Of a DNA stretch of 45,572 nt, positions 10,601-35,396 are shown one piece after another (the stretch's first letter is position 1; each line of letters begins with the position of its first letter). Below the pieces are notes generated by a model. It had not been told where the DNA came from, made no database searches, and saw only the letters and a list, made by a program, of their open reading frames with translations. The position numbers and the translations under genes are program-made. The DNA is from Ectocarpus siliculosus (Eukaryota > Sar > Phaeophyceae > Ectocarpales > Ectocarpaceae), in contig FN649739.1 in NCBI GenBank assembly GCA_000310025.1, positions 2,779,847-2,825,418 on the forward strand, read 5' to 3'.

Positions 10601-13600
10601 CTAATCACTACAACAGCATTCCATCGAAACAAGTACTGCTGTAGCCTGTAGGCCATAGGTTCCATAATGGATACATGTATGGGATTTGTGATGCAGACTA
10701 TGCTTATTTAAGAATGCCGTGGGTCCTACATCGCATCCTACCATGATTTCTCTCGTCTATGCATACCTCGGGACGGGTGCACCCTCCGACGTACACACAC
10801 CGCGGTGGTGAGCCATGAGTACAATACATCCTTATCCTTAACCCCCGCTCCCTCGTCTCTCTACCTCCTCGAACAGGTGGCCACCTTCCTGCTTTGCCTA
10901 GCTTTCTTGTACGACATATTCTGGGTGTTTCTGTCCCCCCAGCTGTTCGGTGAGAGCGTGATGGTCAAGGTGGCCACCGGCGGGGAGATCACCCAAGACC
11001 CCACGTTCTGCGAGAAGTATCCTACTTCCGACGGGTGCCAGGTGGGTGCCTGTTGCGTTACACCTACGATACCATACCGTCTCCCTTTGTAGCGTTGAAT
11101 TTCATTTGGCGTTGGTGACCGGAAGAAGTAGTATTAGCGATCGTACGCACAACGGTAGTGATGCTATTGTCAGGCATCGTGCACATCTTTGTTTTTGTGC
11201 TGGTGTGTTGGACCAATATGGGTATTGAGCGGAGACCGGAACGACTTATTTTGTGAAAACGGCAACAACAACGCCAACAACAACAACGACGAGGTGTGTC
11301 TAATGTTCTTGAGTGCATCGTGTGGGTGCATAAATTTATCGCATATGTTGCGTCCTGCGTTTTGGCGCCGTACTGTTTTTTTTTTCTTCACTCTCATGTT
11401 GTCCTCTCCGCAATCGGATCGATTGGGCTTTACTCGCACATCCCTTGCGCCCCGAACAGCCCAGTAGTCAGATGAAGCGCGGGTGCCCATCATCGTGAGT
11501 CCATCTCAGTTGAGCTGAAAGTAGCTAGCTGCCTTTTGTTTTAATTTTTTTTTCTCCCCACGTTGCTGGAACTATGTGGGACTATCAATGACCGCTGAAA
11601 GTTGTACGACTGTAATATCAACCTTTATTGTTTTGTCTGTTTTTTTTTTCCAGGTCGAAAGCCTCCCAATGTTGCTGGAATTATGTGGGATTATCAATTA
11701 CCGCGGTTGAGCTGCAACGATTAATATCAACCTTTATTGTTTTGGTTTTTTGTTCCAGGTCGAAAGCCTCCCGATGTTGCTGGAGCTCCCCCGGCTGTGG
11801 GATTACACCGGAGGTTACGCGATGCTTGGCCTGGGTGACATCGTCATCCCTGGCCTGCTGCTGTCCTTCGCCCACCGCTACGACCTTTCTGTAAGATGAG
11901 ATAAGAGATTCATTATAGTCTCAGTGCCGTAGGTGACCTGACGTAAGATACCACACACCCTGGACCGGTTTCCTTTATTACCTTGGTTTTCCTGTACCAT
12001 AATGGTATTTCCGTAGGTGACCTGACATAAGATACCACACACCCTGAACCGATTTCTTTTAGTACCGTGGGTTTCCTGCACCATAATGGTATTACCATAG
12101 GTGACATGACGTAAGATACCACAGCCCCTGAACCGATTTTCAAAGATCGATTTCTCTGCAGCACACACTGACACGGACGGTGCCGAAAACGGCGTCGTTG
12201 GAATGGTCTCGTCCAAAGCTTTCCGAAAACGTACCATTTGATGTTGGCATATCCTCGTCACCGCGGAGCAATTGAGCTTCGGACAAATCGGTACAGGGGG
12301 TGTGATATCTCATGCAACCTACCGTACAACCTTTTGTTGAGTTGTTGGTGGAAATGTTTTGGTGCTGGTTGTTGGCCGTGAGCATGGCTTTCAACAACGC
12401 CTCCTCCGCTCTCTTCTTTAGATGGGTAGTTCTCGCGGTAAACAGCAGTATGCCCCTGCCGTTCAACAGCCCTCTCCGGCATTCTCTGAACAACACCCCC
12501 CCCTCCCGGCGCCATCATGTCAATGTCTTAACGTCTGTTTATGATTTGTGTTTGGCGCTTTGGTGCTTTCAGGTGGGACTTCACTGGGGCAAGGGATACT
12601 TTGTCTTTATGGTCGCCGGCTACGCGGTGGGGCTGCTGATGGCCAACATGGCCGTCTATGTAATGTCAATGGGTCAGGTGAGAAGAGAAGATAATTGTTT
12701 GAAGCGAAGGACTATGACACGACGAGGACCACGTAGAAACGGGACCTTTGCTGTCCCCGCAATTTTTTTTGTGTTGGGTGCAAAACCAGCTGCCGGTAGA
12801 GCTGTCTACAACCCCGCCCCGTGGCTCACGAGCCAACCTTATCCACGCCCCCCCCCCCCCCCCCTTTTAACCCCCCCCATCCCTCCATCCATGGATGACA
12901 CTTGACCTATCTCGAAATGCGATCATGTGTTCTGGTGATGCTCCGTGTCTCTCGTGACGAGGAANNNNNNNNNNNNNNNNNNNNNNNNNNNNNNNNNNNN
13001 NNNNNNNNNNNNNNNNNNNNNNNNNNNNNNNNNNNNNNNNNNNNNNNNNNNNNNNNNNNNNNNNCCCCCCCCCCCCCCGTTTTTATTTCGCGCTCCCTCA
13101 GCCGGCACTCCTGTACCTAGTCCCGTGTACCCTTGGGCTGTTCCTGTTCCTGTCGTATAACGACGGCACTCTGCGCATGATGTGGGGCGGGCCCCCTTCT
13201 CTGAGCACGGAGCACGCGGGCTACGATGGGCTATCGAGCAGTGACGGGAACTTAGACAGGGGCGCCAAGCCTGGGCAGGGGATGGGGGACGAGCGACAAC
13301 ATCAGCGGTGGATGGGGGGCGGGGGCGGGGGGGGGCTGCCCGACTCGGGTGAGAGAGAGCGTGTTGATTGCTTGTCAGGTTCGGCGTGTGTTTGGGGCCG
13401 TCGCCTGCCGTTTTGCTATTTGCTGGTGATGGTGCTGTTGTTGCTGCTGCTGCTATTGTTGTGGTTGCTGCTGCTGTTGTTGCTGTTGTTTTGTCCGCGT
13501 GTTCTTCGTTCTGCATTCTCGTACGCTGCCGACTTGCAACCGTTTTTCATGGTAATGAGAGCTCGGACTCTGATACACACAGGGAGCTGCTTGCGTTACT

Positions 13601-14041
13601 GCTTTGCACATGTGTTTCATAGGCAAACACTGTAGTTCATTTTTGTTTCGTCCCGATGCCCGTGTCGTCATCGTTCCTGACGTTTCGGTCTCGCCTTTGA
13701 CACGTCAAGTCTTGCATACGTGTATACGTGTACTTGTAACGGCAAAGATTTCCATATTTTTAATGCCAATAACGACACACAACGCCCAGTACTGTTTTGG
13801 CCTGTTGGCATCCGTCGCACGCTTTTTTTTTCTTTTTTTTTTTGCTTATTGAAACGTGTCGAGGATTGATTTTGACCCGATTGTCATTCTCTCTCAATAA
13901 CAGCTGCTGCCGTCACGTCTCACATATTATTTTTTTTCTGTTTCAGGGAGCAGCCGTGACCCACGGGGGTGGGGCGTGGAGCAACATTCTGCGGAGCCCC
14001 TAGCCTCCTCCGGCTGGCGTGGAAGCGGGGGTGTCGTGTGA
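3870..14041 (+). CDS. Signal peptide peptidase-like (SPPL) intramembrane aspartyl protease
   Basis: I assembled 12 exons: 3870-4217, 6834-7016, 7523-7660, 7981-8166, 8775-8970, 9508-9647, 10123-10185, 10877-11041, 11759-11890, 12573-12677, 13102-13348 and 13947-14041. All introns are GT-AG, all phases agree, and the total is 665 codons plus TGA. Order: signal peptide (residues 1-17), lumenal PA domain (about 30-220, core ERGNCFFDAKALAAQEAGAE), then about nine membrane segments. The catalytic motifs are LYDIFWVF (Asp about 431), GLGD (Asp about 500) and QPALLYLVP (about 552-560). Family role: the two aspartates cleave type II membrane helices in endosomal or vacuolar membranes. The signal peptide plus PA domain places it with SPPL2-type enzymes, not ER SPP. 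The ATG at 3870 has a CACCATGG context; an in-frame ATG at 3780 would add 30 residues before the signal peptide. The last exon and its Gly-rich tail are the least certain part. Confidence 0.93.
4696..6116 (+). mobile_element. pogo/Tigger-like DNA transposon remnant in SPPL intron 1
   Basis: Terminal inverted repeats of about 24 bp bound a 1.42-kb segment. The left end is CAGTCGTCCCCGCTTTCAAG and the right end, reversed, CAGTAGCCCCCGCTTTAAAG, both continuing ACGC. TA flanks each end (4694-4695 and 6117-6118). The CAGT start and TA target site are typical of the pogo branch of Tc1/mariner elements. Inside is a zinc-finger-like frame but no visible DDE transposase, so it is probably an internally deleted copy. 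Subterminal repeats (AAAGACG motifs) occur near both ends. Confidence 0.72.
4791..5546 (+). pseudogene. Transposon-associated zinc-finger protein fragment
   Basis: The frame inside the pogo-like element encodes a Cys/His cluster: CGEPTC, then HLCPCGRSMHAFCGRG, then ECTDCQK. A strongly acidic stretch follows (EVLEEEIEMELRG, DNIDLDDDVSSEEEDGDG). The spacing C-x4-C...C-x-C...H-x2-FC...C-x2-C resembles the PHD/RING-like fingers that accompany transposases in stramenopile and fungal elements. After about 5300 the frame loses character, and a second frame (5306-5524) is open. It is probably the surviving N-terminal part of an element protein, not a host gene. Confidence 0.45.
7211..7385. repeat. 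Tandem repeat, about 58 bp x 3, SPPL intron 2
   Basis: Three head-to-tail units each contain CCTTTTT, GTCCTACTCCG, GTGCCCTTC and CATCACCCCCA. They lie in intron 2 between exons ending at 7016 and starting at 7523. The accompanying open frames are repeat-derived. Confidence 0.75.
7775..7915. repeat. GATGGT/GTTGAT minisatellite, SPPL intron 3
   Basis: Degenerate repeats of TTGATGGT and GATGATGGTATGGTG fill about 140 bp upstream of the pyrimidine-rich tract before exon 4. Confidence 0.7.
8250..8320 (-). mobile_element. Short LINE/SINE 3'-tail fragment with C run
   Basis: On the minus strand the sequence runs through CAATGGCTCTAACAACCTAA and GCATGCAAACATGAGAGCG into a C run (plus G around 8255-8266). 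This matches the terminal 50-60 bases of the poly(C)-tailed family. It is a heavily 5'-truncated insertion in SPPL intron 4. Confidence 0.55.
9680..9780 (-). mobile_element. Truncated SINE-like copy, SPPL intron 6
   Basis: The minus strand shares GTAGGGATGCGAGGTCAATG and the terminal GAGTACACCCCC with the full copies at 985-1382 and 24806-25196. Only about 90 bases are kept. It lies just downstream of the exon 6 donor (9648). Confidence 0.6.
10165..10560 (+). repeat. Tandem duplications of the exon 7 end in intron 7
   Basis: Exon 7 ends CTTCCAAGCATCAAG|GTACTG at 10185. The string (C)TCCAAGCATCAAGG recurs near 10291, 10320 and 10442, the last as CTTCCAAGCATCAAGGTATT with a usable-looking donor. 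A longer unit containing GACCTCTTxxCTxTCCAGTTCT and CCCAGAGACxCGATCCGT recurs three times (about 10240, 10395, 10515). Only the first copy sits in a coding exon. Confidence 0.8.
10877..11041 (+). CDS. SPPL exon 8: first catalytic Asp (YD motif)
   Basis: This 55-codon exon starts after CTCGAACAG. It encodes a membrane helix with LYDIFWVFLSP, the first catalytic aspartate motif of presenilin/SPP-type proteases. It continues into ESVMVKVATGG, typical of the loop after TM6, and ends DGCQ|GTGGGT. Both ends are phase 0. Confidence 0.93.
11550..11756 (+). repeat. Duplicated acceptor and 5' edge of SPPL exon 9
   Basis: Upstream of the true exon 9 (11759) lies a near copy: TTTTTCCAGGTCGAAAGCC, then CAATGTTGCTGGAATTATG, at about 11648-11690. 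A more decayed copy lies at about 11560-11600 (GTTGCTGGAACTATGTGGGA). The ATATCAACCTTTATTGTTTT spacer also repeats. The decoy copies have TAT/TGG changes and no GLGD codons. Confidence 0.85.
11759..11890 (+). CDS. SPPL exon 9: second catalytic Asp (GLGD motif)
   Basis: This 44-codon exon encodes ESLPMLLELPRLWDY, then GYAMLGLGDIVIPGLLLSF with the invariant GxGD of GxGD-type aspartyl proteases. The acceptor is TTGTTCCAG and the donor TCT|GTAAGA. The intron just upstream carries two degenerate duplicates of this exon's acceptor and 5' end. Confidence 0.94.
11925..12140. repeat. Tandem repeat, about 83 bp x 2.6, SPPL intron 9
   Basis: Units share GTAGGTGACCTGACGTAAGA, TACCACACACCCTG and CCATAATGGTATT. 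The array starts about 35 bp after the exon 9 donor. Confidence 0.8.
12573..14041 (+). CDS. SPPL exons 10-12: PAL motif and C-terminal tail
   Basis: Exon 10 (12573-12677) encodes GKGYFVFMVAGYAVGLLMAN and ends MSMGQ. Exon 11 starts at 13102 with PALLYLVPCTLGLFLFLSY, so the conserved QPAL motif spans the junction. The intron between them contains a 100-N gap, but the phases and the motif show the exons belong together. After the last helix the tail is hydrophilic and Gly-rich. Exon 12 (13947-14041) joins in phase at G|GG and ends at TGA. Read-through of the 13348 donor would give a different tail, so this end is moderate. Confidence 0.8.
12882..12964 (-). repeat. Arm 1 of an inverted repeat ending at the N gap
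   Basis: About 83 bp are the near-perfect reverse complement of 15007-15089. Shared strings include CCATCCATGGATGA, GATGCTCCGTGTCTCTCGTG and ACGAGGA. The copy stops exactly at the 100-N gap, so more of the element is probably in the gap. It lies in SPPL intron 10. Confidence 0.75.
12965..13064. other. Assembly gap, 100 N
   Basis: Exactly 100 N suggest a placeholder gap of unknown size. It is followed directly by a C14 run, then TTTTTATTTCGCGCTCCCTCAG, the exon 11 acceptor region. The gap lies wholly in SPPL intron 10 and does not interrupt coding sequence. Confidence 0.95.
13429..13492. repeat. TGCTGT/TTGCTG microsatellite, SPPL intron 11
   Basis: A degenerate trinucleotide run of GTTGCTGCTGCTGCTATTGT type lies in the last intron. 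Leu- or Gln-rich open frames across it are artefacts of the repeat. Confidence 0.85.
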
Positions 14042-15006
14042 TGACAAACAACCGCCGACGCCGTCGCAAAAGTTGCCAGCGAGCATCGTGTCCTCTGATC
14101 CGGGGTGTGTGTGAAAGCACACGGTAACCACCCCCCGTAACATGACGTCACGATCCACGCCTCGTGTTCGCGTTGTGTGTTTTGTTTTGCTTTGTGTCGG
14201 GGACGACGGAAGCGCGAGTCCCGTCAAACACAATAAGAGGGGATCCCGCATGGTATCTATGTACCCTTGGCTACATTGTATCTACGGGGCTTACTTGGAG
14301 TTGTTGGTCTGGCTGGATTGTATATTTCTGACAGTTTGTTCTGTTGAGGAGCGGGGGCATGGGGGAGCAGCAGTTACTGGCGCTGAGGGAAGGCGAAAAG
14401 GGCCGCCCTTGCCCCTTTGAGAATTGTTCACATCTTGTCGTTCCTCGTGTGTGTTTTAATTGGAAGGTAGTTTTTGTGAGGTGTCGGCAGCAGTAATCGT
14501 CTCATCCTGAGTTTAGATGAAGGTATCTTGAAGGTATCTTGGATGGGACGCAACTAACGACCGTAATATATTTCGCGGGGAAATGGTGCTGCCATTTTTC
14601 GGAGAAGAGTTTTTTCAGAGCAAAAAAGAAAAATACTTGGTTCGACAATGAATGATTCGCCCACCGCGGGGAAGCCTGGGAAGGGTGACTGACCCTGGTT
14701 TGGAAAGCCATTTTTGTAGGTTGATCCTGAGTGCGCCGCTTAGATTGTCGAGAATATTCACGGTGAAATTGATGCGCGCAGCGGTTGGGGGATGCCGCGA
14801 GCGCACGATAGAGGTTCGCCAGGCATGCCCCGAGGTGTCTCCGTTTCCTGTATAGTCAGGCTAAGCGGGTTGGTGTACGCTTGAGTATCGATTTTTTTGT
14901 TTTGTTTGGCCGGCGGCGGTCACCATGCGCTTGTCGGACTCTCCGGTAACTACCGCGGTTGACGCCTTTCCCAGCTTCACCTTACGAACGTCGGCGTTTG
15001 ATACTC

Positions 15007-15089
15007 CTCGTCACGAGAGACACAGAGCATCACCAGGCACATGATCGCATCTCTTGGTAGGTCAAGTCTCATCCATGGATGGAGTGATG
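15007..15089 (+). repeat. Arm 2 of the inverted repeat with 12882-12964
   Basis: It starts TCCTCGTCACGAGAGACACA and ends TCATCCATGGATGGA, with only a few mismatches to the reverse complement of arm 1. The flanks do not match further on the visible side. It is a second copy of the dispersed element interrupted by the gap. Confidence 0.75.
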
Positions 15090-15705
15090 TTTCATGTTAA
15101 AAAATAAATTTATTGTTTTTTCTTTCTTCTTCGAAGTAAATGCTTCACCTCTGGGTGCCTGATGCAATGTAAATATGTAGCCTGCAACTTGTGATTTTCA
15201 CAGGAAAACATTTTTGGGGCTTGTGAAAAAAGGGACTCTGCGTTTTTCACCCTTCTGCCAAGGCTAAGGTTCGAACTCCGCCAAAGCCGGCATCTCTACC
15301 GGCTTGGAGGGAACAAGTAGCGTCGTGGCAGCAGGCTTCATTGGTTGAGCGAATATCGCCCTCGCATGTGCATGTGCCATGTGTTAAAAGAGGTGCATGC
15401 TCCGAGTCTCGCACTCGCGTACTTGCTTGCACCTGGCCGTTCTTTGCGGGCAATATAGGGGTCGAAGGAGGCAGGCGAAAAGCTACCCAAGATTGATGTT
15501 TACGCCTCTCCAATCCTCTTTTTTGGGAAATTGTTTGGCCTGAGACCAAGGAAGGTGTCCGCGTCAGTTGAGCCGGGCCGGTATGACTGTAAGAAGGTAC
15601 CCCTTTTGTCACGGAACTTGGCCGTAAGCACGCACCATTCGTTAGCAAAAGTTTGTAACTGTGAGCACAAGCATCAGAGACTAGAACGATCATTTTGTCT
15701 ACCCC

Positions 15706-15845
15706 CCCCCCCCGGCCATCGGTGATCGGTCCTGTGGGAAGAGTGCTCCGCCCTCTAGAGGACGCCTGGTCAATGGTCTATGACCGCTGAGGGATGAAAA
15801 ACACAACAGTACCCCCCCCTCCCCTCTCTCTCTCTCTCTCTCTCT
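15706..15845 (+). mobile_element. LINE 3'-end fragment bounded by C runs, plus CT repeat
   Basis: Directly after a C run comes GGCCATCGGTGATCGGTCCT, then GAGGACGC, TGGTCAATGGTCTA and CAACAGTACCCCCCC. This matches the last 100 bases of the LINE at 29.7 kb. It is a tail-only insertion with C runs at both ends. A (CT)n microsatellite (about 15823-15845) follows. Confidence 0.65.
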
Positions 15846-16377
15846 GGTCGGACGTACACAGTACAATAGTTGGTCTCAGCCGCGTTGTCATATTCTCTTT
15901 CCTACCGGCGAACACACGAAATCATTACATCAAAACTGCAGCCGGGCTGCTGTTGCATGCACTGTACTGTACAGTATACACTTGCGCGAAGGGAAGGCCT
16001 CGCCCCCCTCTTCCCCGCCACTCACACACGACTTGTGACACATTGACACCGGCGGGAGAATGCTTTACAATCACAGCCGGGGGTAAATGAATGTCTTGCA
16101 TCATTTCCACCCAACAACGCGGGACATGCCCTGACGGCTAATTAACGGTACAATCGACGGAGCGTCTTGTCACGTCAACAGCATGTTCTTCCCTTACGAT
16201 ACGTGGTCGGAAGTGTCTTCTACCCAGGCTCATGGTGGAGTTGCAAGGGAAACTCGTTCCAAGCGGGGAGGGGGGGCGGTGGTGTCTGCAGCGTGGAAAT
16301 AACTAATACCAGTAAAAAATGGTTCAATCAACAATGTACTTTGATTCACATTTCACAAAGCGCCCGCTGCGGCGACG

Positions 16378-31724
<15,347 letters not shown>

Positions 31725-32184
31725 CTAGCAGCACCACCATGTTTTTTAGTCAACCATTAGGAGAAGCAGGCACACGCACACGGGAAATTGACAGGGGGGG
31801 TTCACGAGCATCTTTGTTGTTTGCCGATAGGCCGGCCTCCTCTTGTTCTACGTACTCCGAGTAAGTAATTGTGATGGCGACCAACAAGCTTTTGCGTGGT
31901 CACAACTGGATTTGGCCCAGACTAGAATGTGGACGTGCAGAAGGCGAGACCGTAAAAGGGTAGTTATTCAAGTTGTAGTTGTACTAACTTTCATCCACGG
32001 GGGGGGGTCGCAGATGATACAACCGAGAGCGAGCAGGTGAAAGCCAGTGCGCTGAGGTGTCGTGGGACTGCTGAACTGCTGCCTTGGGACGTTCCAAGCC
32101 GCCGCGGTAGAACACAGCAATTCTTCGTTCATGAGCTACAGCGCTACCCAAGTACCCACAGAGAGGTCGTTGTACTTCCCTATC

Positions 32185-33117
32185 CGTCTGTCTGTGTGCG
32201 CTTGTTGTTCACGACCCCTCGAACTAGGCTACGCCGTAGCGCACGTGGTTCTACTACATGTATTTACATGTACTTGTTGTATGTGACGTGCCATGCAGCA
32301 GTAGCTTTGGGCAGTGCATCGCGCGATTCCACCAAGCGGAGTGTTCTACGACCATACCAGGCTCTTAGCAGTAGCGCAGAAGTGCTTACCACTCGGTCCT
32401 CTGATGTAGTCAGGGTTCTAGGGTTCACACCGGGCTGCAACAAAAGTGTGACCACTTGTGATGTGTGTTGCTGCAGTGTATGCATAGGACGGCTCATGGG
32501 CTGTTCGTCGTGCCGTACAACCATGCTTTCGACAAACTCGCAAGGTCGCCCCACACCAACGCTAACCTCCAATCGTCATGATCACACATACAAGAGGGTA
32601 GCCCCGCCCGCCGACGCACCTACCTCCATCCCCACCGAGATTGGCTTCCCATCATGCCCCCTCCAACGCTCCTGCTGCTGTCGCCGTGATGGCCGAGTAG
32701 CCTACTGCTTCGCAACGACGTAGCAGTAGCGCTCTTGCGCGAGTCGGCCGCCGGCTGTCTGCCTGTGAACCACATGACTTCGCGAGCGACACGTACAACA
32801 CCGACTAAGGTGTGTGTGTGTTGTTATTATTAGCATCGACCGCGCTAAACCGTACTTCGCTCTGCTCTGTCCGAATTACTCCGCCTGCGGCGTTTGAATA
32901 GTCTTGAATCTCCAAAGGTTGATTGCTCTGTTGTCCCGACGTCCCGACCCCGTGTGGGAGTCTATCGTGGTTACAGCAGCGGCGTCCTCAATCAAGTTGT
33001 CGGGGATGGCGAACAGCTCTCCACAGCAGTAAGCTGGGCGAGCAAGAGTAGCACGTCTACGGTAGTGCTGTACTATTTACCAGCAGGCGAACGACAAGCA
33101 TCATCTAGCAGCAGCTG
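32185..33117 (+). repeat. Dispersed repeat family, copy A
   Basis: This copy of about 0.93 kb shares long stretches with copy B (inverted, 33200-34140) and copy C (direct, 34260-34886 plus 40128-40550). Markers include CACTCGGTCCTCTGATGTA, GTCCGAATTACTCCGCC and GGGCGAGCAAGAGTAGCACG. No domain is recognisable in any frame. It contains the uninterrupted form of the retrotransposon target (CTCC at 32669-32672). Confidence 0.8.
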
Positions 33118-33199
33118 ACCTGTAGAAAGCCCCCCCACCCCCTGCGATCCCAGTTTCTTTATGATTTAACTGTCCTAGCTGTGAGACCCCTCTGGCTGG

Positions 33200-34140
33200 C
33201 CTTGGCTGATGGCTTTGCCTGGCCGAACAGAATGATGATGCCGACGCTCGCCTGCTGGTAGTACAGTACCGTAGACGTGCTACTCTTGCTCGCCCAGCTT
33301 ACTGCTGTGGAGAGCTGTTTGCCATCCCCGACAACTTGATTGAGGACGCCGCTGCTGTAACCACGATAAACTCCCACACGGGGTCGGGACGTCGGGATAG
33401 CAGAGCAATCAACCTCATTGCACTTTTTTAGTCTAATATTTAAACGTCGCAGGCGGAGTAATTCGGACATGAAAGCGAAGAGCGAAGAGCGAAGAGAACA
33501 AAACAAACACACGCCTTGGTCGGTGTTGTACGCGTCGCTCGCGAAGTCATGTGGTTCACGGGCAGACAGCCGGCGGCCGACTCGCGCAAGAGCGCTACTG
33601 CTACGTCGTCGCGAAGCAGTAGTAGGCTACTACCGGCCATTACGGCGACAGCAGCAGGAGGAGGTCCTGGAGCGTTCGAGGGGGCATGATGGGCAGGCAA
33701 TCCCGGTGGGGATGGGCGTCGGCGGGCGGGGCGTAAGCTCTTGTAGTGTCATCATGACCATTTGGAGGTTAGCGCTGGTGTGGGGCGACCTTGCGAGTAT
33801 TCGGAAAAATAAATACAACCACGACCTTGCAGTATGTCGAAAGCATGGCAGGTTGTATGCATACCGCAAGACGAACAGCACTGATGAGCAGTTCCATGTT
33901 ATATGTACACTGCTGTACATAGGTAGACTTAGTAAAGTGTAGTAAATAGCGGAGGTACACGACATGTGGTGTAGTCTTACACTTTTGCTGCAGCCCGGTT
34001 CGAACCCTAGAACCCTTGACTACGTTGTTAGAGGACCGAGTGGTAAGCACTTCTGCGCTACTGCTAAGCGCCTGCTATCTACCGTAGAGCACTCCGCTTG
34101 GTGGAATCGCGCGATACACTGCCAAAGCTTGGTATTTTTT
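33200..34140 (-). repeat. Dispersed repeat family, copy B (inverted)
   Basis: It is the reverse complement of most of copy A, separated from it by about 80 bp, and so forms a large imperfect palindrome. It differs by indels: an insert with TTTAGTCTAATATTTAAACG near 33430 and a longer stretch with AATAAATACAACCACGACC near 33800. On the plus strand near 34037, GACCGAGTGGTAAGCAC resembles a tRNA-Ser/Leu A box, so a tRNA-related origin is possible but weak. Confidence 0.75.
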
Positions 34141-34886
34141 ACATGTATGTAGACTGGAATATACGACCTGTCCACATACATACATTGCTCTACGGTAGTC
34201 TATGCATTCTTCGAAGCAGTACAATAGCTGTGCAAGGGTCGTGCACAAAAAGCGCACACAGTCTGTCTGTGTGCGCTTGTTGTTCACGACCCTTGATGCG
34301 CTAACTGCTTCGAAGTGTGCATACAGGAGAAGACTACAAGTCTACGTAAATAGTGTCATCAGATTCTGCAGATTTTCAGTCTACATGTATGCATATGCAT
34401 ACCGTAGCTTTGGGCAGTGCATCTCGCGAATCCACCAAGCGGAGTGTTCTACGATCATACCAAGTTCTTAGCAAGTAGCGCAGAAGTGCGTACCACTCGG
34501 TCCTCTGATGTACAATTGTATGCATAGCCAAGAGTTCTAGGGTTCAAATCGGGCTGCAACAACAAGAAAGAGTGCTTTCGACTTGATTGAGGTTACACCT
34601 CGAACGGGTAGTCTTTCTGTGAGGTTATGTTTACTTTCTAAAGAAGAAGTGTTACCTCTTGTAAAACGTGTTCTGCTGTGCATGCAGTATACAAAAAATA
34701 GTGTAGGACTGCTCATGTGCTGTTGTTCGTATTGCGGTATAACCATGCTTTAGACAAACTCGCAAGGGCGCCTCACACCAACGCTAGCCTCCAATGGCCA
34801 TGATCACACATACAAGAGCTTACGCCCGCCGACGCACCTCCATCCCCACCGGGATTGGTTGCCCATCATGCCCCCTCCAATGCTCC

Positions 34887-35320
34887 TGTTACGGTTCGGA
34901 ATGATATTGTTCCGCAAGTACGTACACCCTCACAGAGGTGGTTAGCCGCAGTCCGCGGAGCCTCTGCTGGAGTCGTGGAGTTCGCCCCTCCCTTCTCACT
35001 CCTTTTCTCGAGCTACCCTTCCTGAGCTCGAACTAAAAGAATAAGACCATAACATCTGCAAGGAGGCCTTTGCTCCGACCCAATACCAGCTCCCGCAGCC
35101 GGTACAAGTACCTTCAAGGTTCATCGCACTCGGTACAGTTGCTCGATTGCACAGAGAGAGGTCAGTGTGGGACAGCTTTTGTCCAATATGCATGGCGTTG
35201 GCGGAGAAGCCAGTAAACCTTTCTCGCGCCAAATATCTCTGGCATGAACGGGAATATCAGTGACCCGTTGACAACATGCAATGCCGCCTCTCCCTTCCTA
35301 GAGTCGAGCGACTCGTTTCA
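34887..35320 (+). repeat. 5' LTR, 434 bp
   Basis: It begins TGTTACGGTTCGGAATGATA and ends CGAGCGACTCGTTTCA. It matches the 3' LTR base for base except one visible T/C difference. No clear TATA box is seen. Confidence 0.95.
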
Positions 35321-35348
35321 TGGTGTCCAATCCGAGAATCGAACTCGG
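35321..35348 (+). promoter_or_regulatory. tRNA primer-binding site, 28-nt tRNA complementarity
   Basis: Immediately after the LTR comes TGGTGTCCAAT, then CCGAG AATCGAA CTCGG. The reverse complement is a perfect tRNA 3' end: a T arm (5-bp stem, 7-nt TTCGATT loop), a 7-nt acceptor strand, discriminator A and CCA. The primer tRNA therefore starts GTCCAAT; I cannot name its amino acid. Complementarity runs past position 58 through the whole T arm, longer than the usual 18 nt. Confidence 0.9.
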
Positions 35349-35396
35349 GTTTCCACAGTGGCCTCACCAACCCCGGTACGAGCGGCCGACGCCAAC

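Larger units (their letters stand above)
14042..16377. other. Intergenic space between convergent genes
   Basis: The SPPL gene (plus) and the channel-associated exons (minus) converge here, so both 3' UTRs should lie in this interval. I find no coding domain. It holds the second inverted-repeat arm (15007-15089), a short LINE-tail insertion (15706-15813), a CT microsatellite and A/T-rich stretches that could hold polyadenylation signals. Confidence 0.5.

Noticed and set aside
34015-34090. tRNA-Ser/Leu gene suggested by GACCGAGTGGTAAGCAC
   Set aside because: An A-box-like motif is present, but no consistent acceptor stem or correctly placed T arm can be folded; the palindromic GGTTCGAACC lies on the wrong side.
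35321-35348. A tRNA gene fragment
   Set aside because: It includes the complement of CCA, which is not encoded in eukaryotic tRNA genes, and sits directly at the LTR edge. It is a primer-binding site.
35244-35396. N-terminal extension of pol from the ATG at 35244
   Set aside because: It lies inside the 5' LTR and the frame passes through the PBS. An initiator after the PBS (35397) is more credible, although the open frame is real.
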